A stretch of DNA of 64,000 bases from Panagrolaimus kolymaensis. Lineage: Eukaryota; Nematoda; Chromadorea; Rhabditida; Panagrolaimidae. The stretch is taken from assembly GCA_028622995.1 (NCBI GenBank), contig JAJQJQ010000034.1, positions 2,170,001-2,234,000 on the forward strand, given 5' to 3'. The notes beneath the pieces are model-generated. The model was given only the letters and a program-made list of their open reading frames with translations. It made no database searches and had not been told where the DNA came from. Position 1 is the stretch's first letter, and every line of letters begins with the position of its first letter. This document shows positions 37,879-50,345 of this stretch, piece after piece. Made by a program: the position numbers and the translations under genes.

Positions 37879-37903
37879 AATCTGACGGTAGAGACCCGTA
37901 TTG

Positions 37904-37906
37904 CTA
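37904..37906 (-). promoter_or_regulatory. Possible spliced-leader acceptor of the calmodulin-like gene
   Basis: Minus-strand ATTTTAG ends 25 nt before the ATG of exon 1. This is a good 3' splice site with no coding exon upstream, consistent with trans-splicing or a 5' untranslated exon. Confidence 0.35.
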
Positions 37907-39960
37907 AAATTAATAAACTTAAAAATGGAATAGAAAATTTCAAAAGAACAAAGCCACGAGGTCAAGATTTTCAAATTTATAAATAAACAAAGAAAAGTGA
38001 AAAAAAAACGAGAAAAAAATTGTTTAAAAACTTTTTCTTCATCAAAAAACACATGTTTAGAAGGCAAAAATTTAACTAATAGATATATATGTATATACAA
38101 AAAAAGACATTTTTTAAAGCTAAAAGAGCAGAAGAAAAAAAAGAGAAGGCTTATTTAATATTCATACGTTGCATGCAATGAATGGTATATACACTTTTTT
38201 AGTTGATGCATAATTTATTTTAGTTTTGTTTTTGTTCAAACAAAAAAGTTAAATTAAAATTCTATAAAAGCAGTCAGCGAGTTTTTAGAAATATAAAGGC
38301 AAAAAAAACACCAAAGCTTTGTTGGAAAAAAGAGAAGATTCAAAGAATTCAAATGGGTGGATAATTGACGAAGCTTGTTAAAATTCGAAAGATTTTTGTT
38401 TTATTTTTTAGCTCAAAATTTTTATTTCTTTGCTTATTTTTTTTTCACGCCCAGTTAGTTAATTGTCGCTCAAAGAGTTGCATGTTTTTTTGCTGTTCTT
38501 AATTTTATTTTTTTTTATTTTGACTTTATGGGTATTTTTGGTTGCTTGCACTGTATTGGGGAAAGAAATTTTTTTTTTAGTTGACTGCAAGGACGCTGAA
38601 AGCCTAGCTTAGTTTGTCTTCTCTTTCTTTTTCCGTTTTAGAAGAAAAAATGAAAGATTTCCTTTTTTTGATTGTTGTTTAGAAGGAAAAAGGCAACAAC
38701 TTTTAAAAAAATTAAAAAGAATTTTAGCTTTAAAAGTTTAAATATTTTAGGGTAATTTTCTCGTCTTTTCGGCTCAGAAATAAATAAATAAAAATGGCAG
38801 ATAAAAAGCAAAAACAAATAAAAAAGTTTTTAACGAAATTAAAAGTTTTTTTGAAACAAAAAAAAAACAAAATAAAAGCACGAAAATAAAAAATTAAAAA
38901 AAGAAGGAAACTGCCAAAAAAAAAATATGTCAGGCATCTTTTTTTTTATTTTCTTCCTTCAAAAAAGTCTATCTAAAGGCTAACGGAATTGGCAGTAGCA
39001 GCATCAACGGCAGTACCAATGTGAAGCGAGCTTGGCTCTCTTTTCCTTCGTTTTTTTTATATTTTATTTCTATGAAGTCAAATAATAGAAGAAGAAAAAA
39101 AATGGCGGCAGAGTCAGCTCAACAACGCAACCGCGAGAAAAGGAGACGTCACGGACTCCTTTTTTGTTGTTGTTGGTAGTCCCCAGTAGTCTTCTTTTCA
39201 CTTAAGAAGAAAAAGAATTGTTGCGTAACATTTTATTTTTTACCCTTCCTTATTATGGATATATTTTCAATTTAAATACATAAGAATATACTTTTCTTTT
39301 ACCTCATACAAAGTAAAGAAACAACAACGTCAGTTACAAAATTACGTTTATTAAAAAAGAAGGATTATTAATAAATAAAATACATTTTCTGTGTTTCAAT
39401 GGAAAATTCTTTTTGCTTCGATTTTTGCAGAAACAAAATTTGAAACAAAAAAAGGAGCTTTTTACTAACTTCTCCAAAAAGCTTTTGCGAAAATGAAGAC
39501 GTATTTTATTTTTTCATTAGTTTTCTTGCACTTCTTCGCTTCAGAAAAATGTTTCGATGTAATTTGCCGAACTAATTTTGACAAGAAAAAAAGAAGAATA
39601 AGAAACAAGCTGCTGACGACAGGCAAAGACAGAAAAAAAACTTGAAAGTTTCAGATGTTGGACACATTTTTTTTAATTTCATTAATTAATCATTATAAAT
39701 TTAAATTATACAATGCAAATGTATGTAAAAATATAAATTTTAAATTTTTCATAATTAATAAGATATAGAATTTGAAAAAGAAAAAATTTGAAAACGTCAA
39801 TATTGCAACAATTGTTTCTTAATTTTGTAACAAAATTAAAAACAAAAATTGTGGATCAGTGTTGTTCCTTGTCAATTTTACTTAATAATGAAGAAGATCA
39901 AGATTTTCATCCACATGACGATGATGGATCTCATTCATTTTTTTACATTTATGTTTTAAA
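37907..39960. other. Intergenic with a small GC-richer patch
   Basis: A/T-tract DNA upstream of the calmodulin-like gene. The 38990-39180 patch stands out: on the plus strand an ATG at 39102 opens 25 codons beginning MAAESAQQRNREKRRRHG, with a CRE-like GACGTCAC inside. It is too short to call a gene and may be promoter DNA. Confidence 0.4.
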
Positions 39961-40429
39961 ATGATAATGGATCATGGATACATGTCTGCTGAAAATCATC
40001 AAATAACAAAGCGTTGCAGAATTTTTCTTGGCGATAATGTTTATGTTCGTCAAATACATATTGTTGGAGATAAAAATCAAAAAATCTTTAATTTTATGTA
40101 ATTTCCTCATATAAATATTTTAGATGAGAATTTATTTTGGCATCTTAGTGTTTACAATTTTAGTTCAAAAAGAGTTTGGGTTCATATTGAAATGGATGGA
40201 ATAGGCACAAAAAAGATTACAGCTGATGAAAGTGTAAAGTTTCAAACTCCTGGAGTGACTGCTAGTTTGTATGTAAAATTGTTATATCGCTTGTTTATTT
40301 TTTATAAGCAAATGTTAACGTTAAATTTAAGAAATAGTTTACTATAAAAAAGTAATTTCATGGATTCCTTTCACGCCTCATGTTTACATAGATAATTATG
40401 GAAAAGGTATTAAATTCAATGAAGAATAA
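39961..40429 (+). pseudogene. Degraded or mis-structured short gene, unknown
   Basis: Three coding-like blocks. Block A from ATG 39961 reads ENHQITKRCRIFLGDNVY and onward to a TAA near 40099. Block B (40124-40264) reads ENLFWHLSVYNFSSKRVWV, then IGTKKITADESVKFQTPG. Block C (40332-40429) reads YKKVISWIPFTPHVYIDNYG and ends KFNEE-stop. B and C join in frame through a gtttgt donor and a ttaag acceptor. A cannot be joined to B in frame through its best donor (gtaatt at 40098), leaving a one-base conflict. Composition is that of a small beta-rich secreted or cytosolic protein, family not recognised. Either a frameshifted pseudogene or a real gene whose first exon I have wrong. Confidence 0.4.
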
Positions 40430-40697
40430 TGTAGAACGTTGGCGACTATTTTTTCGTGGAACTTCTTAATTAACAACTTCATTCTATTAGTAATTCAAAA
40501 ACCTTTATGAAAATCTAGCGATTTTTTCTTTGTTTTAATTTTTAAACCTTTGTATCATAAATAATTGTAGAAGAATTTTGTGAGATTGTCTGTTCGTAAA
40601 AGTTTAAACTAAAGTATTGCTTTTTTTTAAAAATTTTTATTTAAATATTATCGATATGCAAGGAATAAATAAATTAAATAATAACCCTTTTTGTTGA

Positions 40698-42348
40698 TTA
40701 ATTTCCAGCATGAACTGAATCATCATGAACATGTTTGAGGCAATAACATTCCAATAATTTTAATGCTGTTGGTACCTAAATTTTTAGGGTTATTTTTTTT
40801 TAATTTTCTGTGAATAAAAATACAAACCAATCGTTTTTTCATTTGGGGACTATAAAATATGTACAAATAAAATAAAATTGCATGATGAGTATAAAGTAAA
40901 ATATGAGCGGCAAAACTTAGGCGTTGCATAATTTCTGACTAAAAATTGACAGTTAATGAAAGTCATTAAAGTAAGAAATTTTTACCTGATCGCTAATATT
41001 TAAAAATTGTATTGCAATTCGATAAGCATAATTAGGCATATTGAGTAAAATAAAAACCGAGGTGACGATGAGTAAACTCCTCGTTAATTGTAAATCGGCA
41101 TATCTCAGCGAATGCCTTTTACACCTTGCAACTTCTTGCATTTCTGTTCGTGTCAAAGAAAATCGGCTTCCAAGTTTCGTCATGCTTGCTCTAAAAAATG
41201 TTTATTATTCTCCAAATATTGTATTTTTATAAATTTTATTTTATACTTTGAAACTTTTGTTGATTTTATAGTCTGTGTTGGCCCAGTAGAGTATACGGTA
41301 TCAGCGGTGTTAAATGAAACCGTCGGGGAACTTGGAATTTGTTTTAAATGTTCTCGCAAACGTAAAACAACAAAAATATTTGAAAATACAATAAATATTG
41401 ATGGAATAATCATACAACTAATGGTTTCAAAAAGTGAAAAAAGATTATATTCATCTTCATAATCAGGATTAATATCACATCCACCTTGAGGATTTATTTC
41501 AGCCACGAATAATATCCATGAATTACAGAGAAATGCAATAATTAATACCACAACAACTTGTTTTTGAGCATTACTCACAGTTCTACGAACTCGAAAACTT
41601 CTAAAAAAAAGAAAAAATTAGTCTTTTGAGACACAATCTTTGGTTTTTTAAATAATTTTTTGTTTGCACTTACGAAGCTTTATAAAGTAAGGTCAAACGT
41701 TCAAATCCAACTAATGCAATTAGCCATACACTTGAGAAATCACAAAAATGTGCCTAAAAAATAAAAAACATGGCAATTATGAAAAACATTTTTTTATTTT
41801 CACCCACCAAGAAAGTTGAACATTTACATAAAATAGCTGAATGTTGGTCAGCATTTCCGATAAAACCCTAAAAAAAGAAAAGAGAAATAATTATAGGCGA
41901 GTCTTTTTTTTATTCTTTTGTGTCTAAATTTAATTCAAACCTGTTCAATCCAAAAACTCAACAAAGAAAGTAAGAAAAGGCTGCTCATTACTGCTAGCGT
42001 CAACAAATACGCACTTGAAGGCAATTTCCGAAAGATTCTATTGGAACTAAAAAAATTAAAGTTTGAAAATAAAAAAAAACTAATAAAGTTGTTTTTTTAC
42101 CGAATTAAAATCAATACCATACAATTTCCTGTTAACCCCACAAAGCAACATAAAGGCATATAAGAAAGATATAAAATTGCGATAAGGCTGGCTTCACCTT
42201 GTTCAATAAATTCACCATTATAATAATCAGTACCATTCCATTCATAATCACCAGAAAATTCTTCTCCAACATTATTTTTGGTTATTAGCTGTTGCTCACC
42301 ACTTTCTGGTTTTTCAGGATCCATAACAAAATCAGGAATAAATCGCAT
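40698..42348 (-). CDS. Rhodopsin-family (peptide-receptor-like) GPCR
   Basis: Eight exons: 42348-42101, 42046-41941, 41867-41808, 41753-41674, 41600-41247, 41190-40986, 40938-40828, 40775-40698; about 413 residues. The acidic ectodomain carries a glycosylation site (EWNGTDYY). TM1 is LSYMPLCCFVGLTGNCMVLI with the GN motif. TM2-TM3 run through SSAYLLTLAVMSSLFLLSLL and CSTFLAHFCDFSSVWLIALV, ending in GFERLTLLY in place of DRY. TM4 is VVVVLIIAFLCNSWILFVAE; ECL2 has GGCDINPDYED with the conserved Cys. TM5 and TM6 (SLLIVTSVFILLNMPNYAYR) and TM7 (AILFYLYIFYSPQMKKRL) follow. The TM5-TM6 join uses donor gtataa after GTTTCAAA, the only one preserving frame. The shape fits nematode neuropeptide receptors; the ligand is unknown. 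The usual TM2 Asp and TM7 Asn appear substituted. Confidence 0.87.
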
Positions 42349-45300
42349 GATAAAAAACAATTAAAATTATATCACTACCTAGAAGAAGAAAAAAAAACAA
42401 GTAAACAAAGTTTAAAAAAAGTTATGAAGAAAAATGATTCAAAATAAAATTATTTAAAATTATTAATTTGCAGGTGAGAGAAAGGCAAAGGCTTTTAAAC
42501 AACACGTTTTTTTTCTTTTATATTTTTTTTCTTCATATGCGCAGTATTCAAAGCTGCTGCTTACTATAAAGGCACGTCAATCGACTACCAACATCTCTTT
42601 ACATTTTAATATGGCATGTATTATAAGGCTTTTCTCTCAATTTCTTTTTTTCATTTTCCTTTTTAATACAAAAAATAAAATGAAATAATAAAGACACTTT
42701 TTGGAAGCCCTTTCAATGACATTAAAAGCTTAAAAAAAGGCATACCTGCGTTCTTCATTATTATTAAAAACTAATACTCTATACTCGGTGTTGCTTGAAA
42801 TTATTGAATCTCCATAGAGAATAAAGGAAAAATAATAATACTTCTTCTTTTTCTTTCTTTTTTTTGCAAGTTCAGGCGGAGCTTTAGTTTATTAGAAAAA
42901 AAATTATTAATGGAAAAGGATTAATATCCTTTTACTTTCTGCTTTCTTCTTTTTGTGTTTTAATATTAAAGGACAAAAGATTGTAAGAGTATAAACCTAG
43001 AAAAATGGAAAAAAGCAATTATTAATAATTTGGCATTTTAAAATTAAAAAATTGTATTTTAAATATAAAAAAAATAAACACAAAAAAAATGGTGAAAAAA
43101 AGTTGGTAAGTAAAAAAGTGGTATTTTTTAACACGCAAATATTAAATATTGTAATAGTAATAATTAAAAGAAATATAAAAATCACAGAAAAAATATATGA
43201 AATTTTTTCTTTAAAAAATTTATTTTTGAGAAAAAACTCAACTCTTCAAAAAAAAAAGACGAAATTATTCCATTTTAGGTTTTTAGAAGAGCTCTCCACA
43301 ACTTTTTTAAAAGTAACAAAAAAACAGTGGGCGCGAAGAAAAAGGAGAAAAATGAAATGGCAAAAAGCTTATTTTACATATGTATATGTTTGTGGGCAAT
43401 TAGTTGGTGTCACATTCTTCTCATGGTTGGTGGTGGTGGTATCTCAATCTAAATAATAATAATAAATATTATTAAAGATAAACATGAGTTAAATTGAGTT
43501 TTATTTTAAAAATGGCAACAACAAAAAAATGACATTTGAATTAGAAAAAAAAAGAAAGAGCAAAAAACATAAAAAAAATGGTGGATAGAAAAAAATGATG
43601 GAGGAAATAATGCAAATAGGGTTTAAACAACACATAAATGTTTAATTTTTTTTCTTCACGGAAGAGAATCAATTTAAATTTGGAGGCTACGAGAGAGAGA
43701 TAATATTTAACAAAACAAAACAAAAAATTAGCTTGACAACCATAGTAATTTTCTAGTAATGAATGAGAGAAAAAAAGAAGGAAGTAAAAGTTTAAAATAA
43801 TTAAAACAAATTATCCTCTTGGAATAGTTTCATTACTGAATTATAAGCGCTTAATTTTTTTTAGAACTTTTATTTTCTTATTAGCGTCTAGCTTTTTTTA
43901 AAACAAGAAATTGTTTAATTTAATAAACCCTGAATCCCAAAAAACAAACTTTTACTCTTTTTTTTGCAGCAAAAAATGCAAAAAAAAGCAGGGCATTTTA
44001 AGTTTTTTTGTTACTTGTAAAACCGCTAATTTGCTTTTTTAAAGAAAGTCAAAGACGCATAGAATTTTCTAACAAAGTTATTGACGTTCGTCGTTGTCGT
44101 CGTTTTCGTTGCTGTTAAGCTTTTAGTTTGGCTTTACTTCTTAATCCCTTTTTTAGAAACCCTTGATTATTTCTTAAAATAAAAAAAATAGAAAATTTAA
44201 GGGACAAAATTTAGAAAAGTAAGCTATAATTATTGCTAGCTATGAAAGTAATTCTAAAATAAAAAAAATGAAGAAAAACTAAAAAAAGTTGTAAAAAACA
44301 TTTTTTAATTATTAAATTATGGGAAACTTTTAAATAAATTTATGCGGTCAGTTTTCTAAGAAGGACAACTTCCTGTTTCTTTTTTTTGCAAATTTAATTT
44401 TTTATTGAGTCTTAACAGAAAAATAAACAGTTTTTCTAAGCCTTTTTTATCCAAAGTACAAAAGTGAAAGAAAATAAACATAAATATTCGGTAATAGGGA
44501 TTGCTCAAAATTATTGACGTTAACAGTAAAATCCTTCACTCTCAAATTAATTGAAAACCCATATTAGACATTTTTTCGAACGAATTCCAGAAAGCTTTTT
44601 TGGGAAAATTCAATATAAAAACAAGCAATTTTTTTTATTGCATCAAAGACACAGAGAAAAAACATCCTTTAAAAAGTAATAAAAATCGCATGTCTAACTT
44701 TTTTTTTTGGAAAAAAATAGGACGACGAACATCAAAATAAAAAATATTTTATGGAAGAATCTTTTATTTTTTATTTTCTTTCCTTACTTCTCTCATTTAT
44801 TTCTTATTTCCACAAGAAGAAGGAAAAAAAAGTTCCTGATTTTTTATTCATTTTCCGAAAAATAAAAGAAGAAGACATAAATAAAAAAAAGCTTTTTTCT
44901 TTGGCAACTTTTTCAAAGTTTCATAGCTAAGAGAATACTCAAGTATGGTCTCCAAATTTTTTGTTTTGTGTGGGTTTTGTTGTTGCTTTCATGAGAAAAT
45001 AAAAAAAGAATGGCATATTTCCAAAAATGTTTTTAACACTAAGCAAATTGATTATTTTATTCATTTTTTTGTTCCTTTATCGTTTTATCCTTCTCAATTT
45101 TTTTATTCTTGAGGAATTTTCTTTTGTTGTTGAAGATAAGAAGATATGTCTTTTGGGAGTTGCATGAAGCATGATTTACATTTTCTCTGATGAATGTCAG
45201 CGATAAAAAAACATGTTAAACGTCTAAAAAGGGCTTTGTTTTTTTTTTGTTAAACCAAAATAACATATGCAAAAAGTCACGGAGACAAAAAAAGCAAATG

Positions 45301-45738
45301 TTATTAAATAAAAATAAATGCCAGAAGAATTAAGTAAGCCTTCTCAATCTTTCTTTTTTTCTCAAAGGTTTCTTCTTTTATTTAAAGAAAAATCCCTTAA
45401 AAAATAAAAAATTGCAACAACGAATATTCTTTAATTATTATTATTTTTGCAGATTTTTTGGAGGGTTTCCCTTTTTTTGCAAAGACGCAAATATATCTAT
45501 CGTCTTTAACCTTTGTTTCAATAATAACTTGCAAAAAAATTTTTTTTATTAAAAATAAAAAAATAAATGCGTGAGAAAAAAAACATTTCTTTGTTGTATT
45601 TATACATATATATTTTTTTGGAAAACCCCATACGATGATGAGCTTGTGATATACCAGAGAGACCAAGTAGCTTGAGAAAAAACAAACATAAACAATAAAA
45701 AAATTTCTTGGCAAAGTTTTCATCTACGTAATTAAAGT
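42349..45738. other. Long intergenic region, no gene seen
   Basis: 3.4 kb of A/T tracts. Open frames at 42997-43456 and 45397-45723 are Phe/Lys/Ile-rich and lack splice-supported neighbours. A GTCGTCGTTGTCGTCG microrepeat sits near 44085-44105. Confidence 0.5.
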
Positions 45739-47156
45739 TTAAATAATTTCAATTTTAGTGCTTTTTGATCCACGTTTATTAATTAAATTATTGTTGTCAG
45801 GCTGATGCTTTTGATCATTAATATGAATAACAGCAATTTCACTGTGGACTCGTTTTGACGAAAATTTAGAATTGAGTAAACTTTTTAAACCCCTATAATT
45901 TTGTTAAAATTAAGTAAGTAAAGGTTAGAGTTTTCGGAAAAGCACTTCAAATTTTTTTTAAAATTAAATTAACTTACTTTGGTGAAAGTATGCGTCGATA
46001 AGGCCGAACAAAATAAAATGAAATTAAAGGCGATAATAAAATTTGATATGAAAATATTAGCATTGCAATTGAATTAACTAATGGAGAATAGGTTCCTGTT
46101 GCGATGGTTGAAATTATTACAATTAATGGTATACCAACAAAAAATATTGGTACGCATGACTAAAAAAATAAAAATATTAAAATCAAAGTTTGGAAATTGG
46201 TTTATAACTTTAAATTTTTTGTCTTTTGAAACTTACTTGAACAATTAAAGACATTGCAAGAGCTTTTTGTAAATCTAATGTTTTTTTGCTAACAGTGGAT
46301 TGATGCTTTTTGAGAACACTAAAAATACCGATTAAAAATATGAAAATTTAAAAGAAAAGAAAAACTAACTGAAAAAGTTTTAAAGCTGAAAATACAAGTA
46401 AACCATAGCCAACTATTAGTGCTGCTAAAGCGATATAGCACATATAAAAGACCATATAATTCATATGAATTAAATTTCCAAAGCGTGTGACATCGCTGTC
46501 ACCTTTATGACTATAATATTCTGACCATAATGCAACCTAGAAAAAAAACAATAATCATTTTCTTTCGAAATTTTATTATGTTTACAAACCTCCGCAGCCG
46601 GGCCTGATTTAGGCATATCTCCAGCAAACATAAAAAATGCAGCTAATAAACTAATAATTACCAAAACAGAAAAAACACAAAATAAAACTTGTTTCTTAAA
46701 AAATGCTTGAACCCAATATGGTCGACAAACAGCAATGTAACGATAGAAAAATGAAATTGGAAGTGTCATCACACTATAAAGAAATGTGCCAAGAAATAAA
46801 CTAGTTAATAAATGATTTTTTGCTGGATGAATAAAATATACTGCAGGGCCCATGATAACATAAGAAATGCCTGAATCATTTGCAGGTCGCTCAACCTGAA
46901 ATCGTCACTTTATTGAAGAAAAAATATTTGGGGCGCTTACTTCCTTGACGCTGCTTGCCGGCACAGGTTGAAGCAAAATCATTCCAAAAGAAAGTATTAA
47001 ATCCGTGAAACTAATATTTAATAAAAATACTCGGTAACTTTTCATTTCTTTTGGAGTTTTAAAAATAATTGCCAAAATTAAAAGTATCGTAAAAACCATG
47101 GAAGAGCCACCCGAAATATAACAATTTATTGAATAAATTAACTCATCCAAAAACAT
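45739..47156 (-). CDS. Nematode serpentine chemoreceptor, Srd/Str-like
   Basis: Six exons: 47156-46941, 46895-46590, 46536-46370, 46318-46237, 46159-45978, 45892-45739, all in frame; about 368 residues. Seven hydrophobic helices are visible. TM1-TM2 read MVFTILLILAIIFKTPKEM and YRVFLLNISFTDLILSFGM, the LLN---TDL signature of Srd/Str-class receptors. TM3 ends in a modified DRY-like RYIAVCRPYW. TM4 is FSVLVIISLLAAFFMFAG; TM5 YMCYIALAALIVGYGLLVF; TM6 SLIVQSCVPIFFVGIPLIV; TM7 LIFSYQILLSPLISFYFVRP, followed by the conserved PYRR. The cytosolic tail is Ser/Lys/Asn-rich. Such receptors usually act in ciliated sensory neurons. The exact subfamily is inferred, not certain. Confidence 0.85.
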
Positions 47157-48252
47157 TTTTCTTTTTGTTGATTGAATTCAATAAATCAAAAATTTAAAAA
47201 ATCTATCTAGAATTTTCCAAAAAAAAAATTTTCTTTTAGTGACTTTTATCAGGAAACTAAATTATTGAGAAAAAAAGCAACAACAAATTTTTTTAACACA
47301 TTAAAAATAATAAATGAAGGCAGTGCCAAAATTGTGCGATAATGTCAAAGCTGTAAATTTAGCTATTAAAAATAATAAAATATAATGTGGTTTTAAGAAA
47401 ACTTTAAGCAAAAAAAAAGTCCATTTTCTCACGAAATTAAAAATTTAATGGGAGTTTGTGACCAAATAAAAGTTGTTACCACCCGACCGGCTGCTGCTTC
47501 CAAAATGCCAAATAAAAGACTGTAAGTAAAAAAAAGAAGAAAGTAAGCAAAAATCTAAAAAAAGAAATTTCCAACATTATGCAAAAATTATTTTTATACT
47601 GGGAATATGTTTTTCAAAAAGAAAATATTTGATTTGATACCCGGTTATTATTACATACAAGCCCCTTCCTTGTATGAAAGAGAAAAGAAACAGGTGTTTT
47701 AAATTTAGATGTTTGCGCACTTAGAAAAGTTAATTTGGGTTTTACTAGAAGTCAATAAAAAAAGTTTTACATTTAAAAAATCAGCATGTTCAAAGTATTT
47801 TCAACAAAAAAAAAACTGAAAACACATCAGGAACAATATCATAAAATATAATTCTAATAAAGTATTTAAAAGCTTGCTCTATATTTGCAAAGAGTTGAGA
47901 AATACATAGATAATTGCTTCTATTTTGCATAAAAAATAATATAAAACTACGACTTTATTTTGTGAAGCTGCGAATTTGCAAAGATTCAATTGTTTTTATG
48001 CAATTATAAATTTACACCTTCTTTTATCGTCATTTGTGGGTTCAGTGTAGTAATTTTAATTACTTTTTCTTGACATCATTGCTAAACTTTTAGAAAGAAA
48101 TTTACGTCATTGAAAAATGTCTGAAAGTTATGAATATTTTCGAATGTATTTTTTTACGGTAAAAAAATTAATTTAATTATAATTTGATTTAGTTTTTTCT
48201 CTTGTTCTGTATTTTTTTAAAAATAGAAACATATATGCTTCCGCATTTTTTT
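47157..48252. other. Intergenic upstream of the chemoreceptor
   Basis: 1.1 kb of A/T tracts between the receptor start and the hAT-like element; no gene seen. Confidence 0.45.
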
Positions 48253-48260
48253 CATATATC

Positions 48261-49255
48261 CAGAGCTGCGATTTCGCTTCGCCTTTTTTCGCCGCCATCG
48301 CCTCGCCTTTCTTTTTTTTCAAAAATGGCAGGCGAGCCAAGGCGAAAAAAAATCTCAACACGAAAAAAAATGGCGATGGATGGCGTTACTTCGCCATCCA
48401 TCGCCTTTTGTCGCCATTCATCGCCTTTTTCATTTTTATATTTTTTACAAATCGATGTCTGTAAACATGAAGGTTTACTAAAAAAGGAGTAAACAAATTT
48501 AATTTTGTTTTAAATTTACTTAAATTTTGGCTTATAATTGATACGTTTAGAATTTTTTGTAGTTGATAATGAAAATAGAGAATTTTACAGCACTTATCAT
48601 TATTATTTTTATTATTAGGCATATCGGGTGTATCTGGAGCATAGCTTTTGATACCGTTGATAGAAATTTTGATAATTGAATTATTTTTTTAGTCCCTACA
48701 ATTATTTTGAAAGCTAGACCAACATAAAGGAAGGATTTTTTGAAGCATATTTCCATTCAAAACTTCACAATCCTTAGAAAAGTAGTGGTTTAGAGACTTT
48801 CATGCTCTTAGCGGTGCTAAACCAAAAATAATTATAACAAATTCATATGCTTTATGATTAGTTGCATATATACATGACAAAATATGAAAAAAGGATGGAT
48901 CAAACTCTATTCAAAAACTAAAAAGAATGCTAAAGGGCGAGAGTTTGTTGTCCAAAAATCCTAAAAAATATTATAAATAAATTTTTTGCTTTATTAAATA
49001 AAAAAAATATGCCCAAAATATATTATACGCATTCTTGAAAATGTAAAATCCTATTTTTTAGAGAAAAAAATTTATTTTCGCCTTTTTGATCGCCTAAAAA
49101 TTAGGCGAAGCATCGCCAAAAAAATGGCGAAGTAACGCCATTTTTTGGCGCGCCTTTTGACGCCATAAAACTTTCGCCAAATTTTTGGCGTCGCCATTCA
49201 TCGCCTTTTGAAAAGGCAGGCGACGCCGGCGAATGCTGGCGAAATCGCAGCTCTG
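48261..49255. mobile_element. hAT-like non-autonomous element, 995 bp, 8-bp TSD
   Basis: Perfect 17-bp terminal inverted repeats: CAGAGCTGCGATTTCGC at 48261 and its complement GCGAAATCGCAGCTCTG ending at 49255. The flanks are the identical octamer CATATATC (48253-48260 and 49256-49263). An 8-bp target duplication with CAG-type ends is the pattern of the hAT superfamily. Both subterminal regions (about 180 bp each) are packed with GGCGA/TCGCC units, and TCGCCATTCATCGCCTTTT occurs in direct orientation in both. ATGGCGTTACTT on the left matches AAGTAACGCCAT on the right as an inverted pair. The middle 600 bp is AT-rich with no transposase frame. This GC-rich, repetitive subterminal structure is what transposase-binding regions look like. 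It lies 290 bp upstream of a secreted-protein gene. Confidence 0.85.
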
Positions 49256-49546
49256 CATATATCCTCATTAAAAAAAGTTGCAGCAGCCCAAACATCAGCA
49301 TTACTAACACAAATTTGGATTACACAAGTATCTAAAAATTTAGTTTTATTAGTAATCCTCTTTATACTTTTAAAAATCAAATTTTGTTTGCAAGTACCAA
49401 ATCGAAACCTTTAAAATACGCTGATTTTTAATGCGAAGTGTAGCCTACTGTAGTCACAATGATTTTATGTGCATTTGTTCAGCCAAAAATTGTTTTCAAG
49501 TTTTCGTATAAAAGAAAATTTCTTTGATTTTTAAAAAACAATAAAA

Positions 49547-50345
49547 ATGAGGCCTTCAATTACAATATTTGCTATTTTCTTTCTTTTTATTGCGTCCTTC
49601 GATGTTGGAAAAGCCGCAACACCAATTAAAACAATAATCAATAAAGTTAAAAATTTATTAACCCCTTTTCTGACTAATGCTCAACTTACTCAGGTTAATT
49701 TTATTTTTTACTACCCAATTTTTTTTAATATGCTTGCCTTTTAATTTTCAGGTGATTAATCAAGTTTTTGAGATGTCATGGAATCAAAAATCAGTGGAAG
49801 AAATTCAAAAAGAAATTATGCCAATTGCATTAAAACTTGTGAATAATAAACAAAAAACTCAAGCAATGAGTACTTACACGAAAATGTCAAATGAACTTGG
49901 AGGAAGTCAAAAGGCTGAAGCATTATTGAATGTTTTGATTAGCAAATTGACAGGTGTTTTAAATCCATATATTATTCGATTACAAACGATTATCAAAAAC
50001 CAACGTAAAAATGGTAAAAACTTTTTGTTTATAAATAAAAAAATTAGATGACGTCGCTTAAATTTGAATTTTTCACGTCCAAAATCTGTTTACCTCCTCA
50101 TTTGCGTCTTTTTCAAAAATTACTGATTTCACTGTTTTTTAGGTAAAACTGCCGCCAAAAAACAAACCTTAACAAAAGCAAATCAAATGATTACAAAACA
50201 AAATATTCAAAAAGCTGTGAATCAAGTTAAAGCCGTTTTCAATCAAAAACAATGTGATGTGGCATTTAAATATCTTGCAGGCAAATATCTCAAATTAGGC
50301 CAATACAATTTCAAAGCAACACCTTGTAAAGGAAAAGGAGTATAA
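49547..50345 (+). CDS. Small secreted Lys/Gln-rich protein, unknown (copy 1)
   Basis: Three exons: 49547-49693, 49752-50013, 50143-50345; about 203 residues. It begins with a signal peptide (TIFAIFFLFIASFDVGKA). The mature chain is predicted largely helical and rich in Lys, Gln, Asn and Leu (NKVKNLLTPFLTNAQLTQV, SVEEIQKEIMPIALKLV, KAEALLNVLISKLTGVLN). It ends with two Cys (KQCDVAFKYL and TPCKGKGV). No recognised domain. Size, signal and three-exon structure match the gene at 51704, so the two are probably diverged tandem duplicates. Secretion is inferred from the signal; role unknown. Confidence 0.8.

Noticed and set aside
43052..43456. 134-codon plus-strand open frame
   Set aside because: Lys/Phe-rich A-tract translation without plausible splice context or family.
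45397..45723. 108-codon minus-strand frame downstream of the chemoreceptor
   Set aside because: Hydrophobic and low-complexity, no ATG-linked signal or splice links, ends in the receptor's 3' region.
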